From Chelatococcus caeni (lineage in GTDB: Bacteria; Pseudomonadota; Alphaproteobacteria; Rhizobiales; Beijerinckiaceae), in assembly GCF_014196925.1 (NCBI RefSeq), contig NZ_JACIEN010000003.1, positions 62,001 to 126,000 on the forward strand: 64,000 nucleotides of DNA. The letters run 5' to 3'. Below the pieces are notes generated by a model. That model was not told where the DNA came from. It saw nothing but the letters and a program-made list of their open reading frames with translations, and ran no database searches. Every line of letters begins with the position of its first letter. The stretch's first letter is position 1. Positions 1-7,379 of the stretch are shown in pieces. The translations under genes and the position numbers were made by a program.

Positions 1-1368
1 GATGCGGAGGGCCTCGACGACCACACGCGGCACAAGGCGCAGTTCTACGTGCGCCAGATCGCGAGCGCGCTCGCCCCGTCGAACTTCATCGCGACCAATC
101 CGGAGCTCATCCGCACCACCTTGCGCGAGAGCGGCGCCAACCTTGTGCGCGGCATGCAGATGCTGGCCGAGGACGTGGAGGCCGGCGGCGGCCAGCTCAA
201 GGTGCGCCAGTCGGACCCGCACCGGTTCGAGGTCGGCACCAACCTCGCCAACACGCCGGGCAAGGTCGTCTTCCGCAACGAGCTCATGGAGCTCATCCAG
301 TACAGCCCGACGACCGAGAAGGTGCTGCGCCGGCCGCTTCTCATCGTGCCGCCGTGGATCAACAAGTACTACATCCTCGATCTCAACCCCGATAAGTCCT
401 TCATCCGCTGGGCGGTGGCGCAGGGGCTCACCGTCTTCTGCATCTCCTGGGTCAACCCGAACGAGCAGCTGGCCGAGAAGAGCTTCGAGGACTACATGCG
501 CGAGGGCATCTTCGCCGCCCTCGACGCCGTCGCCCGCAACACGGGCGAGGAGGAGGTCTCGGCCGTCGGCTATTGCGTCGGCGGCACCCTGCTCGCGGCG
601 ACGCTCGCCTTCATGGCGGCGAACGGCGACACGCGCATCGCGGGCGCCACCTTCCTGACCACCCAGGTGGACTTCACCCATGCCGGCGATCTCAAGGTCT
701 TCGTCGACGAGGACCAGATCAAGGCCATCGAGCAGGAGATGGCCAAGCGCGGCTATCTCGAGGGCTCGCGCATGGCCACCGCCTTCAACATGCTGCGGCC
801 GAACGACCTGATCTGGCCCTATATCGTCAACAACTACGTGCGCGGCGTCTCCCCGCTGCCGTTCGACCTGCTCTACTGGAACTCCGATTCCACGCGCATG
901 CCGGCAGCCAACCACTCGTTCTACATGCGCGAGTGCTATCTGAGGAACAACCTTGCCAAGGGCCGGATGAACTTCGGCAACACGCGGCTGGAATTGTCGG
1001 ACGTCACCATTCCGACCTATCACCTCGCCACGCGCGAGGACCACATCGCCCCTGCCCGGTCGGTCTTCCTCGGCTCGCAGCTCTTCGGCGGGCGCATCCG
1101 CTTCGTGCTTGCCGGCTCAGGCCACATCGCCGGTGTCGTCAATCCGCCGGCCAAGCCCAAGTACCAGCACTGGGTCAACGGCAAGCCGCGCGGCGAGCTC
1201 GACGACTGGCTGAAGGAGGCGCAGGAGGTGCCCGGCTCCTGGTGGCCGGACTGGATCGACTGGATCGCCGCCCAGAGCCCCGAACGGGTCAAGGCGCGCG
1301 ACCCCGCCGAGGGGCCGCTCGAGCCCCTGTGCGACGCCCCCGGCACCTATGTGAAGATGCGGGACTGA
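1..1368 (+). CDS. phaC: Class I polyhydroxyalkanoate synthase, C-terminal part (5' truncated by window edge)
   Basis: This enzyme polymerises (R)-3-hydroxyacyl-CoA into PHA on cytoplasmic carbon granules. The reading frame is open from base 1 ([16 protein letters not shown]), so the true start lies upstream; about 455 residues are visible of the roughly 600 usual for class I. The lipase-like box GYCVGG is present with the nucleophile Cys codon at 574-576. The triad Asp is in the motif REDHIAP (codon 1039-1041) and the catalytic His in SGHIAG (codon 1123-1125). The aromatic-rich segment [12 protein letters not shown] is typical of the family. A strong hairpin with a pyrimidine tail follows 19 bases after the stop, so the transcript probably ends here. 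Family assignment is very secure; substrate range cannot be read from the sequence. Confidence 0.97.
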   Translation, partial: DAEGLDDHTRHKAQFYVRQIASALAPSNFIATNPELIRTTLRESGANLVRGMQMLAEDVEAGGGQLKVRQSDPHRFEVGTNLANTPGKVVFRNELMELIQYSPTTEKVLRRPLLIVPPWINKYYILDLNPDKSFIRWAVAQGLTVFCISWVNPNEQLAEKSFEDYMREGIFAALDAVARNTGEEEVSAVGYCVGGTLLAATLAFMAANGDTRIAGATFLTTQVDFTHAGDLKVFVDEDQIKAIEQEMAKRGYLEGSRMATAFNMLRPNDLIWPYIVNNYVRGVSPLPFDLLYWNSDSTRMPAANHSFYMRECYLRNNLAKGRMNFGNTRLELSDVTIPTYHLATREDHIAPARSVFLGSQLFGGRIRFVLAGSGHIAGVVNPPAKPKYQHWVNGKPRGELDDWLKEAQEVPGSWWPDWIDWIAAQSPERVKARDPAEGPLEPLCDAPGTYVKMRD

Positions 1369-1386
1369 GGCGGGACGCCGACGCGC

Positions 1387-1420
1387 AAAGGCCGGCGGTC
1401 GCCCGCCGGCCTTTCCTCTT
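1387..1420 (+). terminator. Intrinsic terminator after phaC
   Basis: The arms AAAGGCCGGCGG and CCGCCGGCCTTT (1387-1414) form a 12-bp stem with a 4-base loop, followed by CCTCTT. It sits just past the phaC stop. It is nearly symmetric, so it could also act on transcripts from the convergent fadL gene. Confidence 0.8.
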
Positions 1421-1486
1421 GCCCGAGCTTCTTGCCCGAGCCGGCGACCGGCCCGGGCCTTCGCATGGGCAATCCGGGAAAAGCGA

Positions 1487-2794
1487 TCAGTACTTGCGCA
1501 CGATCGGCGCGGGGATCGGCTTGGCCGGCTCGTCCCAGCGGTACTTGAGCGCCACGGAGACGATATCGACCGACGGCTTGACCTCCGCGACGAAGGGCAG
1601 CGCCGCGAACTGCGGATTGCCCGGCACCAGGCGGATGTCCGTGTCCTTGACGAAGATATGCGTGTAGCCGATGTCGAACGACAGCTGCTCGTTCCACTGG
1701 TAGGTGGCGCCGATCGAGGCCCACAGGCGGTCGTTGTCCGGGATGCGCACGTCACGCGTGCGGTCGGTGATCGGCGAGAGCTCGTAGCCGAGGCCGGCCC
1801 TGAGGGCGAGCTGCTCCGTCATCTGGTATTCGGCGCCGACCGAGAAGAACCAGCCATCCCGGTAGCTGAAGGGGAGCGCCGTCACGGCGGTACCGGTGAT
1901 CGCGCTGGTGACGGGAACGATGTTGAGCCGGCTCCAGTTGGTCCACTCGACGCCCGCCATCACCTTCCACTGTGGCGACAGGCGCTGCGAAACGCCGAAG
2001 GTCAGCACTTCGGGCAGGTTCACGTTGGCCTTGATGGGGGCGACCGTGGTCGGCCCCAGCCGCATGTTGCCATCGAGCTGGTGGCGGATCGAGGATCGGA
2101 AGCCGAGGCCGATCTCGGTGCCCTCGAGCGGCGTGAGGGTGAGGCCGAGCGTATAGCCGACGCCATAGGCATCGCCCTCGAGGATGGCGGCCGGCGCAAG
2201 CGGCGACAGGCCGAGCGCGCGCTTCAACGTCACGTCGAGATACTGCACCTGCAGCCCGACACCGATCGACAGCCAGTCGGTGACCTTGTAGCCGATCGTC
2301 GGCGTGACGTTGATGGAGAAGGCCTTCGACGAACGCCCATAGGTCTGGCCGGCCCAGTTCTGGTCCGGCTTGGTGATGAAGCCGTAGGGCGAATTGATCG
2401 ACACGCCGAGCCAGAGCCGGTCGTTGACCTGATAGCTCGCATAGGTGGCCGGCACGACGGCCGTCTGGCCGATATTGCCGGACCCGACGGGGGTGCCTCC
2501 GAGCGCGCCGACGAGGCCGAGGGTCGGCAGGTCCGGATTGATCTTCGCCTCGGGGAAGATCACCGACGCATGGCCCTCGAAGCGGAAGCCAGGGCTCATG
2601 GTGATCGTCGCCGGGTTCCAGAACATCGACGAGAGACCGGCAGAACCGGCCGCAACGCCGGAGAATGACATGCCCTGCCCGGTGGCGCTCTGCTCACGGA
2701 TGGCGAACGAGCCGGCCTGCGCTTCGGCCGCAGCAACGATCAATGAAACTGAACAAATGGCCGTCCACGCAAGAAATTTCTGAGAATCCCTCAT
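1487..2794 (-). CDS. FadL/OmpP1/TodX-family outer-membrane transport protein
   Basis: This is a 435-residue outer-membrane beta-barrel of the FadL/TodX family, which takes up long-chain fatty acids or other hydrophobic compounds. The N-terminus is a clear Sec signal peptide (charged start, hydrophobic stretch, AEAQA-GSF cleavage region). The mature protein begins with the family's hatch-like segment, including SATGQGMSFSGVAAGS and SSMFWNPA, which matches the FadL NPA motif. The rest is alternating hydrophobic strands, and the protein ends in an aromatic residue (RKY) as expected for Bam-dependent insertion. It is convergent with phaC and divergent from the FAH-family gene. The neighbouring PHA gene is compatible with lipid or fatty-acid metabolism, but the ligand is unknown. 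Confidence 0.9.
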   Translation of the reverse strand: MRDSQKFLAWTAICSVSLIVAAAEAQAGSFAIREQSATGQGMSFSGVAAGSAGLSSMFWNPATITMSPGFRFEGHASVIFPEAKINPDLPTLGLVGALGGTPVGSGNIGQTAVVPATYASYQVNDRLWLGVSINSPYGFITKPDQNWAGQTYGRSSKAFSINVTPTIGYKVTDWLSIGVGLQVQYLDVTLKRALGLSPLAPAAILEGDAYGVGYTLGLTLTPLEGTEIGLGFRSSIRHQLDGNMRLGPTTVAPIKANVNLPEVLTFGVSQRLSPQWKVMAGVEWTNWSRLNIVPVTSAITGTAVTALPFSYRDGWFFSVGAEYQMTEQLALRAGLGYELSPITDRTRDVRIPDNDRLWASIGATYQWNEQLSFDIGYTHIFVKDTDIRLVPGNPQFAALPFVAEVKPSVDIVSVALKYRWDEPAKPIPAPIVRKY

Positions 2795-3202
2795 GGATGT
2801 TCCCCTGACCCATACGTCCCACGGAGGCGTCTGTTACTTGCGAGCGCCCTTGATTCGCATGCTGCCAAGGCCAACTTGGACAATCAATATAGTGACAAGC
2901 TCCCGGACAGTTTGTTTGCAAACTGACATTTCAGTGAGAGGCCCGGGAAAACCATGCCGAAATGCGCCGATTGCTGCAGCGCACAACACGAACTCGGCCG
3001 CCCCCGATATAGTTCACATGGAAACCATAATGGTTTTTCCGTCCGCCCACAGGTCCTTCTCGCCTGCGGAAAAAGCGTGCGGCTGGCGACTTTTCGCCCG
3101 ATGTGACATTACCGCAACAAGCATCGGTTACGCGCCGCGCGCATCGGACCTGCACCGATCCGGCTTGCGATCGACGCCCGGGCGCAGCACACTCCGCCCC
3201 GC
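2795..3202. other. Divergent control region between fadL-like gene and FAH-family gene
   Basis: About 400 bases contain no convincing gene. Two inverted repeats stand out. One is CAGTTTG-N4-CAAACTG (2908-2925), which lies 16 bases upstream of a minus-strand -10-like TATATT (2886-2891) and so covers the expected -35 region of the fadL-like gene. The other is AAACCAT-A-ATGGTTT (3022-3036) in the middle of the region. The region is less GC-rich than its neighbours, as expected for promoters. An open frame at 2793-3206 has no homology I recognise and no ribosome binding site, and I regard it as noise. Confidence 0.5.
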
Positions 3203-3216
3203 TTGAAACGTTTCAA
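3203..3216. promoter_or_regulatory. LacI-family-type operator overlapping the ribosome binding region
   Basis: TTGAAACGTTTCAA is a perfect 14-bp palindrome with the central CG step typical of LacI/GalR-family operators (the core TGAAACGTTTCA resembles cre-type sites). It ends 3 bases before the GGAGG ribosome binding site and 14 bases before the ATG of the FAH-family gene, so a bound repressor would block transcription at or just after the start. No LacI-family regulator gene is in this window. Confidence 0.6.
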
Positions 3217-3230
3217 TTGGAGGATACCCC

Positions 3231-4079
3231 ATGAAGTTGGTGCGCTACGGCAATCCGGGCGCGGAAAAGCCGGGCATCGTCGACGCCGAGGGCACGGTCC
3301 GCGACATCTCCGGCATCGTCCCCGACCTCGCCGGCAAGGCTCTCACCAAGGCCTCGCTGGCGCGCATCGCCGCCGTCGACCCGAAGACCCTTCCCGCCGT
3401 GCCGGCCGGCACGCGCCTCGGCCCCTGCGTCGGCAACGTGCGCAACTTCATCGCGGTGGGCCTCAACTATGCCGACCACGCGGCGGAGACGAACTCGCCG
3501 ATCCCGAAGGAGCCGATCCTCTTCAACAAGGCCCCGTCCTGCATCGTCGGCCCCAATGACGACGTGATCGTGCCGCGCGGCTCGCAGAAGACCGACTGGG
3601 AGGTCGAGCTCGCCATCGTCATCGGCGAGGAGGCGTCCTACGTCGAGGAGAAGGACGCGCTCAACTACGTGGCCGGCTACTGCGTCTGCAACGACGTGTC
3701 GGAGCGCGAATACCAGATCGAGCGCGGTGGCCAGTGGGCCAAGGGCAAGGGCTGCCCCACCTTCGGACCGCTCGGCCCCTGGCTCGTCACCACCGACGAG
3801 ATCAAGGACGTGCAGAACCTTTCCATGTGGCTCGAGGTGAACGGCGAGCGCGTGCAGGACGGCTCGACGAAGACCATGATCTTCGCCGTTCCCTTCCTCG
3901 TGTCCTACATCTCGCAGTTCATGAAGCTCGAGCCGGGCGACGTCATCACCACCGGCACGCCTCCCGGCGTCGGCATGGGCATGAAGCCGCCGCGCTTCCT
4001 CAAGGGCGGCGAGGTCGTGGCGCTCGGCATCGAGGGCCTCGGCACGCAGAAGCAGCAGGTGCGGGCTTACGAGGGCTAA
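3231..4079 (+). CDS. Fumarylacetoacetate hydrolase (FAH) family protein
   Basis: This 282-residue cytosolic enzyme belongs to the FAH superfamily, whose members hydrolyse or decarboxylate beta-diketo or oxo acids using a divalent metal. The N-terminal domain of about 60 residues is followed by the catalytic core. Seen in the core are GLNYADHAAET, the metal-ligand motif DWEVELAIVIG, and the closing motifs GDVITTGTPPGVG and LKGGEVVALGIEGLG. The start is fixed by TTGGAGG 8 bases upstream of the ATG. Closest named subfamilies are ureidoglycolate lyase and 2,4-diketo-3-deoxy-L-fuconate hydrolase; the LacI-like operator favours a sugar-acid role, but this is inference. It appears to be transcribed alone and converges on argC. 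Confidence 0.88.
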   Translation: MKLVRYGNPGAEKPGIVDAEGTVRDISGIVPDLAGKALTKASLARIAAVDPKTLPAVPAGTRLGPCVGNVRNFIAVGLNYADHAAETNSPIPKEPILFNKAPSCIVGPNDDVIVPRGSQKTDWEVELAIVIGEEASYVEEKDALNYVAGYCVCNDVSEREYQIERGGQWAKGKGCPTFGPLGPWLVTTDEIKDVQNLSMWLEVNGERVQDGSTKTMIFAVPFLVSYISQFMKLEPGDVITTGTPPGVGMGMKPPRFLKGGEVVALGIEGLGTQKQQVRAYEG

Positions 4080-4092
4080 GGCAATCGGCAGT

Positions 4093-4142
4093 AGGCCGTC
4101 GGCAGTCGTGAGATGTGTCGACTGCCGATCTGCCGACGGCCT
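4093..4142. repeat. Palindromic CGGCAGTC-type repeat between convergent genes (possible bidirectional terminator)
   Basis: The outer arms AGGCCGTCGGCA (4093-4104) and TGCCGACGGCCT (4131-4142) pair perfectly. A nested alternative pairs CGGCAGTCG (4100-4108) with CGACTGCCG (4119-4127). The right arm overlaps the argC stop codon. The motif CGGCAGT is shared with the element between rpoA and rplQ, which suggests a dispersed repeat rather than a purpose-built terminator. Confidence 0.6.
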
Positions 4143-5118
4143 AGACTCCCAGCATCAACCGGATGTTCTGCACCGCCGCGCCCGAGGCGCCCTTGCCGAG
4201 ATTGTCGAGCCGGGCGACGAGCACCGCCTGCCGCCGCGCCTCGTTGGCATAGACCCTGAGCTCCAGCCGGTCGGTGTCGTTGAGCGCCTCGGGCTCGATC
4301 TTGCCGCCCGTGACGCTCGCATCGTCCTGCCGGGCCACCGAGACGAGCTCGCTCACCGCATAGCGCGTGGCGAGCACCGCCTGCAGGTCGGCTCCCGTCG
4401 GCCGCTCCGGCAGGGTGTCGAGGTGCAGCGGGATCGACACCAGCATGCCCTGGCGGAAGTTGCCGACCGAAGGCACGAAGATCGGCCGCCGCGAGAGGCC
4501 GCAATAGGCCTGCAGCTCCGGCAGGTGCTTGTGCTCGAGGCCGAGGCCGTAGAGCTCGAAGGACGGCGCCGTGCCCGCCTCGTAGGCCTCGATCATCGTG
4601 CGGCCGCCGCCGGAATAGCCGCTGACCGCATTGACGGTGACGGGATAGTCCGCCGGCACGAGCCCGGCGTCGACGAGCGGCCTCAGAAGCGCGATCGCCC
4701 CCGTCGGATAGCAGCCCGGATTGGACACCATGCGCGCCCCGGCGATCGCCGCGCGCTGGCCCGGCGTCATTTCGGCGAAGCCGTAGACCCAGCCCGGCGC
4801 CACCCGGTGGGCGGTGCTCGCATCGAGCACGCGCGGACCGGCCTCTCCCAGGGCCTCGACGAGCGCCACCGTCTCCTTGGCGGCCGCGTCCGGCAGGCAG
4901 AGCACGACGAGGTCGACGTCGGCGAGCAGCGCCTTCTTCGCCTCCACGTCCTTGCGCAGCTCCGGCGCGATGGACCTGAGCTCGACCTGCGGCAGCGCCG
5001 AGAGCCGCTCGCGGATGCCGAGGCCCGTGGTGCCGGCCTCGCCGTCGATGAAGACGCGCGGCGCCCGCGCACCCGCAGCCTTGGCCCGGGCGGGATTGAG
5101 AAGCGAGGTGTCGTTCAT
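4141..5118 (-). CDS. argC: N-acetyl-gamma-glutamyl-phosphate reductase
   Basis: ArgC reduces N-acetylglutamyl-5-phosphate to the semialdehyde with NADPH, the third step of arginine biosynthesis. The sequence shows the nucleotide-binding segment [18 protein letters not shown] near residue 20 and the catalytic cysteine motif [13 protein letters not shown]. At 325 residues it fits the shorter type 2 AGPR family. I chose the ATG at 5118 because CAGGAG lies 6 bases upstream. The open frame continues to 5265, but the added residues read through the terminator region and do not match the family. Upstream lie a candidate arginine-responsive leader and then speB. Confidence 0.95.
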   Translation of the reverse strand: MNDTSLLNPARAKAAGARAPRVFIDGEAGTTGLGIRERLSALPQVELRSIAPELRKDVEAKKALLADVDLVVLCLPDAAAKETVALVEALGEAGPRVLDASTAHRVAPGWVYGFAEMTPGQRAAIAGARMVSNPGCYPTGAIALLRPLVDAGLVPADYPVTVNAVSGYSGGGRTMIEAYEAGTAPSFELYGLGLEHKHLPELQAYCGLSRRPIFVPSVGNFRQGMLVSIPLHLDTLPERPTGADLQAVLATRYAVSELVSVARQDDASVTGGKIEPEALNDTDRLELRVYANEARRQAVLVARLDNLGKGASGAAVQNIRLMLGV

Positions 5119-5198
5119 GGACGGCTCCTGACGATTGTCCGGGCGACGGTTTTCGAGCGTTTGCTGGTGGTAACAGAAGATGGGGACGAAATTGCAAC

Positions 5199-5224
5199 AA
5201 AAAAGCCGCGCTTCAAGCGCGGCT
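5199..5224 (-). terminator. Intrinsic terminator in the argC leader (candidate attenuator)
   Basis: On the minus strand AGCCGCGCT-TGA-AGCGCGGCT forms a perfect 9-bp stem with a 3-base loop, followed by six T residues counting the last stem base (5204-5199). It lies between the 21-codon leader ORF and argC, about 80 bases before the argC ATG, so transcripts reaching argC from the leader promoter must read through it. Confidence 0.85.
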
Positions 5225-5248
5225 CCGATCACGACACGCGAGGTCGCG

Positions 5249-5314
5249 TCATCGCACGCGCGCAAGGGCGGCGCGGCGGCGTCGGTTCAGCGTGGTGTGC
5301 GCGACGGTGATCAT
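5249..5314 (-). CDS. Putative arginine-rich leader peptide of argC (21 aa)
   Basis: This short ORF reads [10 protein letters not shown], then four consecutive Arg (CGA CGC CGC CGC), then AALARVR and a TGA stop. Six of its 21 residues are Arg. Its ATG is only 8 bases from a well-formed -10 box, so the transcript would be leaderless or nearly so, and no Shine-Dalgarno is seen. A perfect intrinsic terminator begins 25 bases after the stop codon, and argC follows. Candidate pairings in the leader RNA include codon bases GTCGCG (5300-5305) with CGCGAC just after the stop (5243-5248), GATCAC (5307-5312) with GTGATC (5227-5232), and a small ACGCG/CGCGT hairpin after the stop (5236-5249). The layout equals that of amino-acid attenuators. 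Function is inferred; Arg codons are common in GC-rich DNA, so conservation must be tested. Confidence 0.6.
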   Translation of the reverse strand: MITVAHTTLNRRRRAALARVR

Positions 5315-5322
5315 GGGGCACG

Positions 5323-5351
5323 CTTATCCGGGAAAGCGGCGCCGGTGTCAA
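5323..5351 (-). promoter_or_regulatory. Sigma-70-like promoter for the argC leader
   Basis: On the minus strand a consensus -35 TTGACA (5351-5346) is followed by a 17-base spacer and GATAAG (5328-5323, 4 of 6 matches to TATAAT). The expected start point is at or within a few bases of the leader ATG at 5314. A perfect -35 with ideal spacing is rare in this window. Confidence 0.75.
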
Positions 5352-5413
5352 TGACGACCCGGCCAGTCTCTCCCGTTCGCGGGGAGGGTTATCGCACATC
5401 AAGCTCGAGGTCA

Positions 5414-5560
5414 TGATCCTCCCCCGCATGGGGGGGTGGCGCTGCGCAGCAGCGACGGAGGGGGCCGCGGGGCTCAGATTGGGAACACCGTCTCCGGTCT
5501 TGACCCCACCCGTCTCGGTCCTGCGGACCGATCCACCCTCCCCTGGAAGGGGAGGGATCA
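5414..5560. repeat. 147-bp dispersed element with terminal inverted repeats, copy 1
   Basis: This stretch matches 18364-18510 over its full 147 bases with scattered substitutions, mainly in one internal block. The ends are inverted repeats of each other: TGATCCTCCCC at the left and GGGGAGGGATCA at the right. Each end also folds locally (CCTCCCCC with GGGGG at the left, CCCTCCCCT with AGGGGAGGG at the right). There is no coding capacity and no obvious target-site duplication. It resembles MITE or REP-like intergenic elements. Confidence 0.75.
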
Positions 5561-5583
5561 ACATCGCTCGTCCACATCAATTC

Positions 5584-5689
5584 CCCTTCCCTTGCAGGGA
5601 GGGGGTCGGGGCGGGGTCGTGACGCAAGAACACGGCCTCCCGCATGCGGCACCCCCCCTATCCCTCCCCGCAAGGGGGAGGGAAACCAC
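5584..5689. repeat. Second GC-rich palindromic element downstream of speB
   Basis: Between the 147-bp element and the speB stop lie further hairpins: TCCC-TTGCA-GGGA (near 5587-5601) and CCCTCCCC (5662-5669) with GGGGAGGG (5675-5682). The second hairpin ends 8 bases before the speB stop codon and would act as its transcription end. It belongs in style to Rhizobiales intergenic palindromes; no second copy is visible here. Confidence 0.5.
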
Positions 5690-6652
5690 TCACCCGCGCG
5701 CCCGCTCGGCGAGGATCTGCAGGTAGTGCTGCACCACCGTCGCGCCGGCGATGGCGGTGATGTCGGCATGGTCGTAGGGCGGCGCCACCTCGACGAGGTC
5801 CATGCCGCGCCAGTCGATGTCGCGCAGGCTCCACAGCACCATCAGCGCCTCGGCGCTCGAAAGGCCGCCGGCGACCGGGGTGCCCGTGCCGGGTGCGAAG
5901 GCGGGATCGAGCGCATCGATATCGAACGACAGGTACGCCGGCCCCTCGCCCACCCGCTCGCGGATGCGCTGGGCGATGCCGGCGACGCCGAGCCCGCGCG
6001 CCTCGTAGGCATCGACGATGGCGATGCCGAAATCGTCCGGCGCGACGGTGCGGATGCCGATCTGGATGGAGCGCGAGCAGTCGATCAGCCCCTCCATCTC
6101 GGCGCGGGTGACGAAGGTGCCGTGCGAGGTACCCTCGCCGTCGTCCTCCCAGGTGTCCTGGTGGGCGTCGAACTGCACCAGCGCCAGCGGCCCATGCTCG
6201 GCCACATGGGCGCGCAGCAGCGGCAGCGTGATGGAATGATCACCGCCGAGCGTCACCAGATGGCATCCGGCCGCGACGATCTCCGCCGCCTGCGCCTCGA
6301 CGAGGCCGTGCACCTGGTCGAGCCGGCGATAGTCGAACGAGCAGTCGCCCCAGTCGATCACCGTGAGCGCCTCGAAGGGATCGAGCCCGGAGGGAAACTG
6401 CGGATCGCCGTCGAAGATCGCGGAGGCGCGGCGCAGCGCCTGCGGCCCGAAGCGCGCGCCCGGCCGGTTGGACGTGGCGCAATCGAACGGCACGCCCCAC
6501 ACGACGACATCCGCCGCCGACAGATCGCGGCTGTAGCGCCGGCGCATGAAGGACAGCGCCCCCGAATAGGTCGGCTCGAGCGAGCCGCCGTCGAGCGGAC
6601 CGAGAAAGGCGTTGTCCGTCGGGCGCGGGCGGATCGAATCGTTGCGGCTCAC
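5690..6652 (-). CDS. speB: Agmatinase / ureohydrolase-family protein
   Basis: This 320-residue ureohydrolase (arginase/agmatinase superfamily) probably converts agmatine to putrescine and urea. All the binuclear manganese motifs are present: GGDHSIT, FDAHQDT and SFDIDALDPAFAPGTGTP. The start is a GTG at 6652 with GAGGAGA 4 bases upstream; the frame is open further upstream but without similarity. It lies upstream of argC on the same strand, separated by repeats and the candidate arginine leader. The speB-argC neighbourhood links arginine synthesis and breakdown, and the same pair is, as I recall, adjacent in Sinorhizobium meliloti. Guanidinobutyrase or another guanidino substrate is possible. 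Confidence 0.9.
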   Translation of the reverse strand: MSRNDSIRPRPTDNAFLGPLDGGSLEPTYSGALSFMRRRYSRDLSAADVVVWGVPFDCATSNRPGARFGPQALRRASAIFDGDPQFPSGLDPFEALTVIDWGDCSFDYRRLDQVHGLVEAQAAEIVAAGCHLVTLGGDHSITLPLLRAHVAEHGPLALVQFDAHQDTWEDDGEGTSHGTFVTRAEMEGLIDCSRSIQIGIRTVAPDDFGIAIVDAYEARGLGVAGIAQRIRERVGEGPAYLSFDIDALDPAFAPGTGTPVAGGLSSAEALMVLWSLRDIDWRGMDLVEVAPPYDHADITAIAGATVVQHYLQILAERARG

Positions 6653-6678
6653 GGCGTCTCCTCGCAGCATTTTGCCGA

Positions 6679-6706
6679 AGGATAGCCGGCACCCGCGCCG
6701 CATCAA
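6679..6706 (-). promoter_or_regulatory. Candidate promoter for speB
   Basis: On the minus strand TTGATG (6706-6701), a 16-base spacer and TATCCT (6684-6679) lie 26 bases before the GTG start. The match is moderate. Confidence 0.4.
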
Positions 6707-6788
6707 GCGTGGGGCGGCGACACGCAGCGCCTCACATCGGCGCGAGACGCCATTGGCAGGCCCGCCCCGTCGAGCTATGGGCGGTGCG

Positions 6789-7367
6789 ATGACGCGCGCA
6801 CGCTCCCTCTCCCGCCGCTCCCTCATCGGCGGCCTCGCAGCCCTCGCCGCCCCTGCTCTGCCCGCCCGCGCCGCCCCCTCGCTCCGGCAGGGCGGCAGCC
6901 AGTTCGTCTGGCTGGAGCCGCGCCGGCAGATGCCGGCGCTCGCCCTGACCGATGTCCGGGGCCGCCGGCACACGCTCGCGCCGGATGGGCGCGTCCATCT
7001 CCTCAATTTCTGGGCGAGCTGGTGCCCGCCGTGCCGGGAGGAGATGCCGCGCCTCGAGGCCTTCGTGCGGACGATCGATGCGCAGCGCCTCAACGTCGCC
7101 GCCATCTCCTTCGACCGGGAGGGCACCAAAGTGGTCGCGCCCTTCCTGAAGCGCCACGGCATCGAGAAGCTCCCCGTCTTCGTCGATCCCGAGGGGGACG
7201 TCGCCTATTCGGACGCCGGCAACCGCAAGGGCGCACCATTCGCCCTCTACGGCATGCCCATCACCTACCTCGTCGACCGCAACGGCGACATCGTCGGCTA
7301 CATCTCCGGCGCGGTGGACTGGCTGCAGCCCGACGCCGAGGCCTTCCTCGCCGCCTTCATGGCCTGA
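6789..7367 (+). CDS. TlpA-like periplasmic thioredoxin-fold protein
   Basis: This 192-residue TlpA/ResA-type thiol-disulfide oxidoreductase probably acts in the periplasm. The N-terminus has SLSRRSLIGG followed by a hydrophobic run and ALPARA, which looks like a Tat-type or Sec signal peptide. The thioredoxin fold follows, with the active site WASWCPPCREEMP and the cis-proline region YGMPITYLVDRNG. An in-frame ATG at 6777 is an alternative start; neither has a strong ribosome binding site. Cytochrome c maturation or oxidative repair are typical family roles, but the neighbours (speB, acylphosphatase) give no clue. Confidence 0.88.
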   Translation: MTRARSLSRRSLIGGLAALAAPALPARAAPSLRQGGSQFVWLEPRRQMPALALTDVRGRRHTLAPDGRVHLLNFWASWCPPCREEMPRLEAFVRTIDAQRLNVAAISFDREGTKVVAPFLKRHGIEKLPVFVDPEGDVAYSDAGNRKGAPFALYGMPITYLVDRNGDIVGYISGAVDWLQPDAEAFLAAFMA

Positions 7368-7379
7368 CCTGCGCCGCGC

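Noticed and set aside
2793-3206. 137-codon open frame upstream of the FAH-family gene
   Set aside because: It covers the promoters and palindromes of both flanking genes and has no similarity or ribosome binding site.
5119-5265. N-terminal extension of argC
   Set aside because: The added residues are read from the leader terminator and its flank; the ATG at 5118 has a good ribosome binding site and family similarity starts after it.
5414-5689. Possible CRISPR array because of repeated CCTCCCC blocks
   Set aside because: The blocks are inverted hairpins of irregular spacing, not direct repeats with unique spacers.
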